DNA of 64,000 bases, from the IMG/VR virus record IMGVR_UViG_3300024239_000011, positions 1 through 64,000 of that record; one strand, given 5' to 3'. This DNA comes from a virus. How positions within the stretch are numbered: the first letter of the stretch is position 1; each line of letters begins with the position of its first letter. The notes below the pieces were generated by a model. That model did not search any database and was not told where the DNA came from. It saw only the letters and a program-made list of their open reading frames with translations. Position numbers and translations under genes: made by a program. Of the stretch, positions 7,584 through 14,480 are shown in pieces.

Positions 7584-8408
7584 ATGCGCTACCAAGACCT
7601 TCTACTTGAAACGGTTCAAGACCAAAAAAGAACAGAAATCAAACGTCTGTTGAACATGCTTCCTGTCAAATGGAAGGATGAAGATGGTAAAGAAGTATGG
7701 CGTGTTGAACCAAGTCAAATTGATCGCGTACTTGTGGGCAAGAGTGACGATGAACTTGATGATTGGATTGTTGGTATTACAACAACACTTGAATACCTCA
7801 AGCAAAACCCCAAAGCGGTGCTACCTGATCCGTTCGGCGGTTTGACCATAAAAGCCAAAACGACATTGAAGACCATCCTACCGCGCGTGGGTAATAGCTT
7901 CATGAAGTGGCTCAAGGAAATGTATGATCCTGCCGATCTGAAAGCCGCCCAGACAGATGAAAGCACCCTGCTGGACGGACTATCCGAATACCTTCGTGAT
8001 GAACAAAACATCACAGTGCGCGAGGATGGATTGATTGAGTTTTGGGGATTGGACGGAACCAAGCGAAAGATCATCGGTGATCTACCGGTTGTCTTGTTCC
8101 ACTACACTGCCAGTAAGGCGCTTAAATCGATCAAGCACCATGGTCTGTTGCCTGACCGCCCCAGTGTGAATTATCGCAAGGCGCCGGGCGTCTATTTAAC
8201 GACTGAGGGAAGCGGGAATGCAATTGATGGCTATGCCCGTAATGCCGAACAACGGATCGGTGGGTACGCGATCAAGCTTGAGGTGAAGTGCTACCTCCAC
8301 GAGCTTCAGTCTGATCCAGATGATGCCGACATTTCCAGCGGGCGCCATCAGTTCATGGTAAATCAGGTTCCCCCAGACCGAATTATCGGGTCTGATCGTT
8401 ATTTCTAA
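7584..8408 (+). CDS. CTS-ART: ADP-ribosyltransferase-like cargo
   Basis: A 274-aa protein. The N-terminus MRYQDLLLETVQ is a CTS-like leader with L-L-E as the candidate cleavage site. Residues ~1-160 are helical and unknown. From ~165 the sequence LFHYTASKALKSIKHHGL, then GVYLTTEGS, then a beta-rich end fits an ART or RNA 2'-phosphotransferase fold, with H and Y of an H-Y-x type triad. Such enzymes move ADP-ribose from NAD to proteins or nucleic acids. No Shine-Dalgarno is seen and the late promoter is 5 nt upstream. The 3' end overlaps the convergent gene by 4 nt. Confidence 0.75.
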   Translation: MRYQDLLLETVQDQKRTEIKRLLNMLPVKWKDEDGKEVWRVEPSQIDRVLVGKSDDELDDWIVGITTTLEYLKQNPKAVLPDPFGGLTIKAKTTLKTILPRVGNSFMKWLKEMYDPADLKAAQTDESTLLDGLSEYLRDEQNITVREDGLIEFWGLDGTKRKIIGDLPVVLFHYTASKALKSIKHHGLLPDRPSVNYRKAPGVYLTTEGSGNAIDGYARNAEQRIGGYAIKLEVKCYLHELQSDPDDADISSGRHQFMVNQVPPDRIIGSDRYF

Positions 8409-9130
8409 ACCAGCGCCTCGAAGAGTGGTTTGTGCAGTGGGTGGACACTGAAATAATGGCAAAGTAGATGCCGTTGATGTTCTGAAGTCATATCTGGACA
8501 TTTGGCGAGAAGCCGCATTACTTCAACCAAAATTTCCGGCTTAATGGCACCGTCAGGAGTCAACAGAGCCACCGACCGGAAATACCAGCCATAGTAGGCA
8601 CTGAAATCCAACCCGCCCATATGATCAATGTGAGACTGTCGCAGCCATAGGTACTGCTCACGGGTGCAGGGGTTTTTCTTGAATTCGTCGGTGGTCTGAA
8701 AACGCTTCCAGAGGGCTTCATTGCTTTCGTCCTCGGTTTTCGCGAAGAGGATGGTATCAAAGGTTTCCCAGCGAACCAGCAGTTCCCCGACGTTGATTTC
8801 AACTGTGTCCACCGCGTTTAAATCAAGTCCGGTGGTGTCCTTGGTTTCGTGGTCAATCAGGACTTCGTACATGGGCAGCGAATATTCCAGATCAACAGTC
8901 GAGCAGATGTCGGTGAAATCGTCAGCCGTAAACGGCGCTGTTTGTTTGGCTTCGGTGAGGACCACATCACCAACCGTCAGCTTGAGAATTTTGCGATTGT
9001 AATGGTCGCACAGTTTGTCGCTAATCGCATGGCGCTTGGTTTTGGTAAACACACGGGTCACTGTGATTTGCATGGTGAGGTCGGCGGCAATCAAGCCGGT
9101 CTTCTCGATCCATTCCACCAGCGTTTTCAT
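8405..9130 (-). CDS. hypothetical early protein
   Basis: A 241-aa protein starting MKTLVEWIEK. The ATG at 9130 follows AAGGAAACGCT and lies 26 nt inside a near-perfect sigma70 promoter. It has mixed composition with no membrane segment or recognised motif. It is an early single-gene unit transcribed towards the ART gene at 7584. Confidence 0.7.
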   Translation of the reverse strand: MKTLVEWIEKTGLIAADLTMQITVTRVFTKTKRHAISDKLCDHYNRKILKLTVGDVVLTEAKQTAPFTADDFTDICSTVDLEYSLPMYEVLIDHETKDTTGLDLNAVDTVEINVGELLVRWETFDTILFAKTEDESNEALWKRFQTTDEFKKNPCTREQYLWLRQSHIDHMGGLDFSAYYGWYFRSVALLTPDGAIKPEILVEVMRLLAKCPDMTSEHQRHLLCHYFSVHPLHKPLFEALV

Positions 9131-9155
9131 AGCGTTTCCTTCATGTGATTGGGTT

Positions 9156-9184
9156 ATATTATCATTCCAACCTAAAATTGTCAA
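9156..9184 (-). promoter_or_regulatory. sigma70-type early promoter
   Basis: TTGACA (9184-9179), 17 bp, TAATAT (9161-9156) on minus. One of the best matches in the window. Confidence 0.8.
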
Positions 9185-9267
9185 GATTGGACAAAGGATT
9201 TCCTTGTCCGATTGCGAGTTGTAAGGCATATTTGCGGTAACGTTTCGATATCTGATTGAGGTGTGTG

Positions 9268-10350
9268 GTGGCTTTATTCAATGTGATCCCCGCAGGAGAA
9301 AAGGCGTTGGTGACGAGTTCCGGGGGTGTTCGGACGGTCGTCACTGGACCGAAGCGTGTGTGGCGCGGGTCCAATGTACAAATGTTCCGGCGTGAAGTGA
9401 TTCCTCAGAATTCTCGCGGTACCCTTGTGGATGAGAATGGAAAATTCTCATCAGTACAGGGTCCGTCTGTCGTTCATATTCACCCGGATGGACATTTCAT
9501 CCCGGATTTGATGCGCAATCTGGCGTCCCACGAAGCCATGGTGGTTATTGACCGGAACGGTAAGTATCGTATTGAAACCGGCGATAAAACCCCGACCGTG
9601 TGGGTTACTATGGAAGAGCAGATTCACGAGTTTAAGTGGACTGGATCGCGCGGTGATACTGAGGTGAAAACCCCCGGTGCATTGCGTATCAATTGTCTGC
9701 GAATGCAAGACACTCAGACCTACGTCGAATATCAGGTTCGCACCAAAGACAACATCGTGGCAGCGATCAATCTGATGATTTCGTTCAAATTTGTGGACAT
9801 CGAAAAGTTGCTTGCAAATGACGATCCCATGGGCGCGATGTACAACCGCATCCTGGCGGACATCACCAAGCACGTGGCGACTCTTTCCTTCGATGATTTC
9901 AAGGAAGACACCGAGGCGAAAGTTACCGGGATCGATCTGTTCACAGATACCGGTCGCAAATGGTTCGACAATCTCGGTATTTCGCTTGAGACGGTGGTTC
10001 TACGGGCATGGCGTCCGCTCGACGTGAACGTGCAGCGCATTCTTGAGCAGGCGGCGACTGCTAATGCCCAGAAGGCAGTGGACGCGGCGAATCACGAACG
10101 CAAGATGACTCAGCTTCAGAACGAGGATGCCATCCTTGATCGTGAAGCGTCGCTGGATGCTAAACGCCGTGAAGCTGCCGTTGCACGCGGGCAGGCGTCT
10201 GGTGCGGAGTTGGTCGCCATGTTCGATGCGCTGACGTTAGCGCCATCCAAAATCTCAATGGAAACGGGTGAACGCTTGCTCGCACTTACGCTGGCATCCA
10301 AAGCGGAAACTCTGTGTTTGCCGCCGGAAATGCTGGGGAAGACCCGATGA
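9268..10350 (+). CDS. SPFH/band-7 domain protein
   Basis: A 360-aa protein. The start is the GTG at 9268, 6 nt after GAGG; a TTG at 9256 is the alternative. After an N-terminal beta-rich region, residues ~150-240 (V-x-Y-Q-V-R-T-K-D-N through L-A-D-I-T-K-H-V) follow the pattern of SPFH (stomatin/prohibitin/flotillin) domains. A long Ala/Arg/Glu coiled coil (~255-310) and a short tail follow. There is no clear membrane anchor, unlike most SPFH proteins. Such domains build ring or cage scaffolds. It is coupled by ATGA to 10347. Confidence 0.7.
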   Translation: MALFNVIPAGEKALVTSSGGVRTVVTGPKRVWRGSNVQMFRREVIPQNSRGTLVDENGKFSSVQGPSVVHIHPDGHFIPDLMRNLASHEAMVVIDRNGKYRIETGDKTPTVWVTMEEQIHEFKWTGSRGDTEVKTPGALRINCLRMQDTQTYVEYQVRTKDNIVAAINLMISFKFVDIEKLLANDDPMGAMYNRILADITKHVATLSFDDFKEDTEAKVTGIDLFTDTGRKWFDNLGISLETVVLRAWRPLDVNVQRILEQAATANAQKAVDAANHERKMTQLQNEDAILDREASLDAKRREAAVARGQASGAELVAMFDALTLAPSKISMETGERLLALTLASKAETLCLPPEMLGKTR

Positions 10351-10835
10351 GCGAATCTTCCCTTTTTCTCGTCTACAAAAATATGTCCCGTGGGTACGAA
10401 GAGTATCGTAACGGGCATGGCACGGGTCCGATGATCTGGGGGCATTTGGAGCAGCTTTATGGTCTCCCTCGGTGGGTGAGCGATAACAAGAAGCTCTGGG
10501 CGTTGGCGCGTGATCCAAAAGTTCCCGTGCATCTTCGGCTCTGCCATGCCTTCACCTTTGACCGGGCAGTTACGCCTGTTCACAATCTTCTTGAAATGGC
10601 GGAAGCTTTGGAGCTTGCGCATGAAGATATTGTCAAGGGTCGGGAGAATGGGTGGTCGCATTTCGCAGACATCGCCAACGATTTGCGGGCAATCCACAAG
10701 AAGCATAACCGCTATCTTGTTGGGTTGGCACTCAATTGCACATCGGTCGCTGACGTATGGACATACCGTATGAAAGCGAAAGATGGGTGGAACTGCTACA
10801 AATACGCCACCGACTTGACCACAGAAGAAGAATAA
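10347..10835 (+). CDS. hypothetical protein coupled to SPFH gene
   Basis: A 162-aa soluble protein with several Trp and Cys residues and no recognised family. Its ATG overlaps the SPFH stop (ATGA), so the two are probably made together and may interact. A bidirectional terminator follows. Confidence 0.75.
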   Translation: MSESSLFLVYKNMSRGYEEYRNGHGTGPMIWGHLEQLYGLPRWVSDNKKLWALARDPKVPVHLRLCHAFTFDRAVTPVHNLLEMAEALELAHEDIVKGRENGWSHFADIANDLRAIHKKHNRYLVGLALNCTSVADVWTYRMKAKDGWNCYKYATDLTTEEE

Positions 10836-10842
10836 AACGACG

Positions 10843-10868
10843 AAGGGGAGGCGTGATTGCCTCCCCTT
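10843..10868. terminator. bidirectional terminator
   Basis: AAGGGGAGGC / GCCTCCCCTT, 10-bp stem, 6-nt loop, between convergent genes. Confidence 0.75.
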
Positions 10869-10890
10869 CTGTCTCACGATGAACCGTTAT

Positions 10891-11271
10891 TTACGCGCAC
10901 AGCATTGCGGGCGTCAAGAACTTTTTGTCCGCCCACTTCCCGTAATAAAGCGTCAATTCTTCCCCGGCGGCAATGTCCCGCAATGCTGTGAACTTCATAT
11001 GCCGTTCACTGGTGTTGTTCGATGCCACCATATTCGGTGAAGACGCATGGTTCATAAAACTTCCCACCGCGACCGTGCAGTAGATTTTCTGTTTTGTTCG
11101 CGGGTCTATAGCCCATGGGAACGTGTACGGCTTCAGCGAATTCGGAACCGAATCCCATGAATAGAGGACAACCGGGAACGAATATTCCGACCCGGTTTTG
11201 ATACCTACCTCGGTGAAGACGCCACGTCCATGAATCGGGCTGGGACGAATATCGTAGATCAGGATACCCAT
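10891..11271 (-). CDS. SET-domain protein (lysine methyltransferase fold)
   Basis: A 126-aa protein that is essentially a bare SET domain. SPIHGRGVFT near the N-terminus is the SAM-binding turn, GSFMNHASSPNMVASNN is the NHS-type pseudoknot motif, and AGEELTLYYG is the C-terminal catalytic strand with its Tyr. SET enzymes methylate protein lysines with SAM. A post-SET cysteine cluster is absent. The start overlaps the upstream gene by 13 nt without a Shine-Dalgarno, suggesting coupling. The target could be a host or phage protein. Confidence 0.85.
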   Translation of the reverse strand: MGILIYDIRPSPIHGRGVFTEVGIKTGSEYSFPVVLYSWDSVPNSLKPYTFPWAIDPRTKQKIYCTVAVGSFMNHASSPNMVASNNTSERHMKFTALRDIAAGEELTLYYGKWADKKFLTPAMLCA

Positions 11272-11819
11272 GGCATTGGCATCATCGGCAGTAATTGCGA
11301 CGCCGGTAACAAGTATGCCCCTGCAAACGGACCTTCAGTCTTCGGTTCCCGAGGAAGCATTTCATCGGTTGCCCAGCCGCAGATGTGCGCTTTGATGGTC
11401 GGCGTAAGAGTTTCCACCATGACCAATACATAAACACATCCAGTGTGCCGCTCGTGTGGACGCACGAGCAGTTTATAGTCCAGGGGATCGGGAGACGCCC
11501 GCATCAGGCTGGTTTTTACGTCGATGCGACACCGGGGGATGTCGAAACCACCATCCCCTTTGGTCGGATAAAGGTTTGCATAGAACCGACTGACTTTGTA
11601 CGGTTCTATAGTCCCAAACTGGTGCTTACAGAACACCAAAGGACCAATCTGTCCAATTAACTGATCTTCCGACAATCGTTCCGCACGATCATCCGCATCG
11701 CGATGTATCCGTGATACCCCACCAATTTCTGCCGCCTTCGCATTTTCCCGAACCAACGCCTCTTCGTCAGGCGTCAACATGTAGGTAAGTGCGGGCTGGT
11801 CTTTGACCATTCTGACCAT
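11259..11819 (-). CDS. possible PD-(D/E)xK-type nuclease
   Basis: A 186-aa protein. The ATG at 11819 follows GGAGGGT. Around residues 95-130, GDGGFDIPRCRIDVKTSL followed by YKLLVRP and VYVLVMVE resembles the D...(D/E)xK core of restriction-like nucleases, with D-V-K as the candidate active site. No homology search was possible. It heads a two-gene unit with the SET protein. Confidence 0.6.
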   Translation of the reverse strand: MVRMVKDQPALTYMLTPDEEALVRENAKAAEIGGVSRIHRDADDRAERLSEDQLIGQIGPLVFCKHQFGTIEPYKVSRFYANLYPTKGDGGFDIPRCRIDVKTSLMRASPDPLDYKLLVRPHERHTGCVYVLVMVETLTPTIKAHICGWATDEMLPREPKTEGPFAGAYLLPASQLLPMMPMPWVS

Positions 11820-11841
11820 TACTACCCTCCGAATTGGGCAG

Positions 11842-11869
11842 TTTATGTATGTTATTAGTTGATTGTCAA
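11842..11869 (-). promoter_or_regulatory. sigma70-type promoter (weak -10)
   Basis: TTGACA (11869-11864), 16 bp, CATAAA (11847-11842) on minus, upstream of the gene starting at 11819. Confidence 0.5.
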
Positions 11870-11903
11870 TTTCCAAACTAATGTTATTCGGTTGACTTCC
11901 CGC

Positions 11904-11911
11904 TATAAATA
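11904..11911 (+). promoter_or_regulatory. T4-type late promoter
   Basis: Perfect TATAAATA, 26 nt before the ATG at 11938, which has its own Shine-Dalgarno AGGAGG. Confidence 0.75.
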
Positions 11912-11937
11912 TAGGATCGTTTTTAGGAGGTATTGTT

Positions 11938-12598
11938 ATGGGTATTTCATTTTCAGGTGGAGTGATTCCTGTAGGGACTTTCAAAATCCATACCAATATT
12001 TCACCAGTATGGGTGACCGCAGCGGGTAGTTTGGGTAATGCTCATACTGGACAGAATTATGTCTTCAATTTTGAAGCTATCGATCCGGATAATGGACCAG
12101 TTACCAATCATTTTCGACATCCAAGGGCATGCCGGTGGTGAATGTGCAGCAATTAATGAAATTCAATTGTTTGATAGTACCGGGCAGGTTACTTTCACGA
12201 CTACATCAACCGATGTTTGGGATAGCGCAACTGGTAATATTCCATATTACTGGAATAATACCGGTTTGTGGGATCGTACCCGGTTAAATGATGGGTACAC
12301 GATTTATGATGGGTATACGGCGACAGCGTTCTTATATAATACCGCCGCAAATAATTCTTATTGGGCACGTGCATTATTGAATGTAACGGGTACTGGCGGA
12401 AAGGCTTTGTCAAAAGCCCGTGTTTGGGTGGGTGGTGGTGCCCGCATTCCATATTCCGTGAGGTTCTATGGTGTTGGAACTTACAATAAAACTGCACAAA
12501 TAAACAACCGCCAAAATACTGGATTGACTTTGTTGGGTTCAACCTCTTTTACGGTTTCCGACACATCGTTGCGTTACGCGGAAATCGTATTCCCATAA
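11938..12598 (+). pseudogene. frameshifted MGISF-family display protein
   Basis: The frame from 11938 gives the MGISFSGGVIPVGTFKI docking peptide and the start of an Ig-like repeat, then stops at 12141. The downstream frame, open from before 12100 to 12598, encodes a long Gly/Thr/Asn-rich beta module from FDIQGHAGGECAA to the end. The switch lies near 12090-12115. No slippery heptamer is seen, so a recombination scar, point deletion or sequencing error is more likely than programmed shifting. The downstream part looks like a carbohydrate-binding or beta-sandwich module, but the family is not recognised. Confidence 0.65.
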
Positions 12599-12600
12599 AA

Positions 12601-12631
12601 GTTTTGGGCGGGGAAAATCCCCGCCCAAAAC
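12601..12631. terminator. bidirectional terminator
   Basis: GTTTTGGGCGGGGA / TCCCCGCCCAAAAC, 14-bp stem and AAA loop, between convergent genes. Confidence 0.85.
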
Positions 12632-12634
12632 CGA

Positions 12635-13105
12635 TTAAGCAGCCAACGGTTCCCAGACTGCCGAATACGAGTCGAGAATGTTGTCGCACTTGATGCCGTG
12701 GGTGTAACCCTTCTGATCATCCCAGATGCGACTCTTGGCATCGTCGGTGGGGAAACCCCACGGAAAAGCGGTCGCAAGGTCCGACATGGTGATCAGGCTG
12801 CCCTTGCGGTCGAACATGCGAGTCAGCGTGTACGCCCACATCACCGCATCGCCGGGCGAACTCATCAGGTTGCCGATAAACAGAACAACCGGCATCGATA
12901 CCTTGACACGTTCCGGCAAACGCTTGGTCATCACGGCGATAGTGAAGAATTGCATGAATTCCCGATGCTCACCATCCGGATCATAAGTAACCGGACGATT
13001 ATCCGCCATGGACGCTTGCAGGAAAACGTTCGCCTCTTCCGGCGACATCGGCGCACAATCCTTGTGCTCATCCACGTCCAGCAGAGATTTGGGGACATAA
13101 ATCAT
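12635..13105 (-). CDS. hypothetical early protein
   Basis: A 156-aa protein starting MIYVPKSLLD. The ATG at 13105 follows AGGTG; a GTG 9 nt upstream is possible. Composition is globular. There is no recognised motif. A sigma70-like promoter lies at 13135-13163. Confidence 0.7.
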   Translation of the reverse strand: MIYVPKSLLDVDEHKDCAPMSPEEANVFLQASMADNRPVTYDPDGEHREFMQFFTIAVMTKRLPERVKVSMPVVLFIGNLMSSPGDAVMWAYTLTRMFDRKGSLITMSDLATAFPWGFPTDDAKSRIWDDQKGYTHGIKCDNILDSYSAVWEPLAA

Positions 13106-13134
13106 GATACGCACCTGTTATTGTGATAGCCCAG

Positions 13135-13163
13135 ATCATACACCAACTTTCAAATTAAGTCCA
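13135..13163 (-). promoter_or_regulatory. sigma70-type promoter
   Basis: TGGACT (13163-13158), 17 bp, TATGAT (13140-13135) on minus. Confidence 0.5.
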
Positions 13164-13184
13164 TCCCTCTTATTCATCCCCAGA

Positions 13185-13192
13185 TATAAATA
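13185..13192 (+). promoter_or_regulatory. T4-type late promoter
   Basis: Perfect TATAAATA, 25 nt before the ATG at 13218. Confidence 0.75.
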
Positions 13193-13217
13193 TCTTCAAA
13201 CCACATGAGGCGGCAAA

Positions 13218-14441
13218 ATGGGTATATCGTTCACAGGAAGTTTGATACCAGTTGGTACTTTCAAAATTAAAACCAATATTCCCCCGGTTTGGGTAACAGC
13301 AACCGGATCACTTGGGGAGGCTAATGGCGGACACCCATTTACATTTAATTTGTCGGCAACCGATCCAGAAAACGCACCATTAACGTATTCACTGATTTCT
13401 GGAATTATACCATCCGGGTTGACAATATCAGGTTCGCAAATTATCGGCACACCAGAAAATATCCCAGGTACATATACCTTTGTTGTTCGGGTTAGTGATG
13501 GCGAGGGTAATAATGATCGTCAATTCTCACTACAGGTCACCAATCAAACACCAATTTGGACGACGGCTGGTGGCTTGCTTGGCTCAGTAGTAAGCGGGGC
13601 TACGGTAAACTACACCCTGTCCGCAACTGATCCTAATAATGATCCAATAACCTATTCAATTGTAAGTGGATCATTACCAAGCGGAATAACATTAAACTCA
13701 TCAACTGGGGTTATTTCAGGTTTAACCACTGTTCTCGGCACTTATAATTTCACCGTTCAGGCGAATGATGGTCGTGGTGGATCAGTCAATCGTGCATTTG
13801 AATTTACGGTTAATCCCAACTATCCAAATACAGCATTTCTAGTTCACCCAACTTCATTAACATTTGCAGATAGCAAAAATAGTGTGCTTCCTTCAGCATC
13901 AACCGCAACGTACACAAATGGCGGTGGGTATGAAGTTATGGGGTTTAATCTAAACAATTATATTCGATACCCTAATGCGGCTGGGTTAAACATATCCACA
14001 GGTGATTTCACAGTCGAATTATGGTTCTATCCAAGATCAACCGGTACCTATCGTAATTTAGCAGTGTGGAAAGCAGGAAGTTTGTCCCCACTTTATTTTT
14101 CATATCATTCGGGCTATGCTCGCTTATGGGGTTCGTCGGCGGGCGGATCATGGGATTTGTTTAATGCATGGGGTTCATCTTCACCATTACCGGTAAACCA
14201 ATGGCACCATGTTGCTATATCACGAAGCAGTCAATACTATGTCATGCATGTTAATGGTGTTAAAACAAATGAACTAACAACTGCATTAAATCCAATGGCA
14301 TCTAATATGGGCGTTGTTCTTGGGTCGTATCAGGACACTGCCTCTGAATTCTTTGATGGCTATATGCGAGAATTCCGCGTAACTAAAGGACAAGCACTAT
14401 ACGGTAGTGGGAATTTCACCCCAGAAACCAATCTACTTTAA
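13218..14441 (+). CDS. virion display protein: docking peptide, Ig-like x2, LamG
   Basis: A 407-aa protein. Residues 1-22 (MGISFTGSLIPVGTFKIKTN) are the shared docking-type leader. Residues ~25-105 and ~110-195 are two putative Ig (He_PIG/cadherin-like) repeats with paired ATDPxNxPxTYSxxSGxxPSG motifs. Residues ~200-407 form a concanavalin/LamG-type lectin domain with QWHHVAISR and a final FRVTKG strand. Ig and LamG modules on phages usually bind surface sugars. The late promoter makes it a virion candidate. It has no chaperone or collagen part, so head or tail decoration fits better than a trimeric fibre. Confidence 0.8.
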   Translation: MGISFTGSLIPVGTFKIKTNIPPVWVTATGSLGEANGGHPFTFNLSATDPENAPLTYSLISGIIPSGLTISGSQIIGTPENIPGTYTFVVRVSDGEGNNDRQFSLQVTNQTPIWTTAGGLLGSVVSGATVNYTLSATDPNNDPITYSIVSGSLPSGITLNSSTGVISGLTTVLGTYNFTVQANDGRGGSVNRAFEFTVNPNYPNTAFLVHPTSLTFADSKNSVLPSASTATYTNGGGYEVMGFNLNNYIRYPNAAGLNISTGDFTVELWFYPRSTGTYRNLAVWKAGSLSPLYFSYHSGYARLWGSSAGGSWDLFNAWGSSSPLPVNQWHHVAISRSSQYYVMHVNGVKTNELTTALNPMASNMGVVLGSYQDTASEFFDGYMREFRVTKGQALYGSGNFTPETNLL

Positions 14442-14447
14442 AAGAAG

Positions 14448-14480
14448 AAAGAAGGGGGAGCATTTTGCTCCCCCTTCTTT
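14448..14480. terminator. bidirectional terminator
   Basis: AAAGAAGGGGGAGC / GCTCCCCCTTCTTT, 14-bp stem, loop ATTTT, between convergent genes. Confidence 0.85.

Noticed and set aside
12090-12115. Programmed ribosomal frameshifting in the display gene
   Set aside because: No slippery heptamer or downstream structure seen; damage is the simpler explanation.
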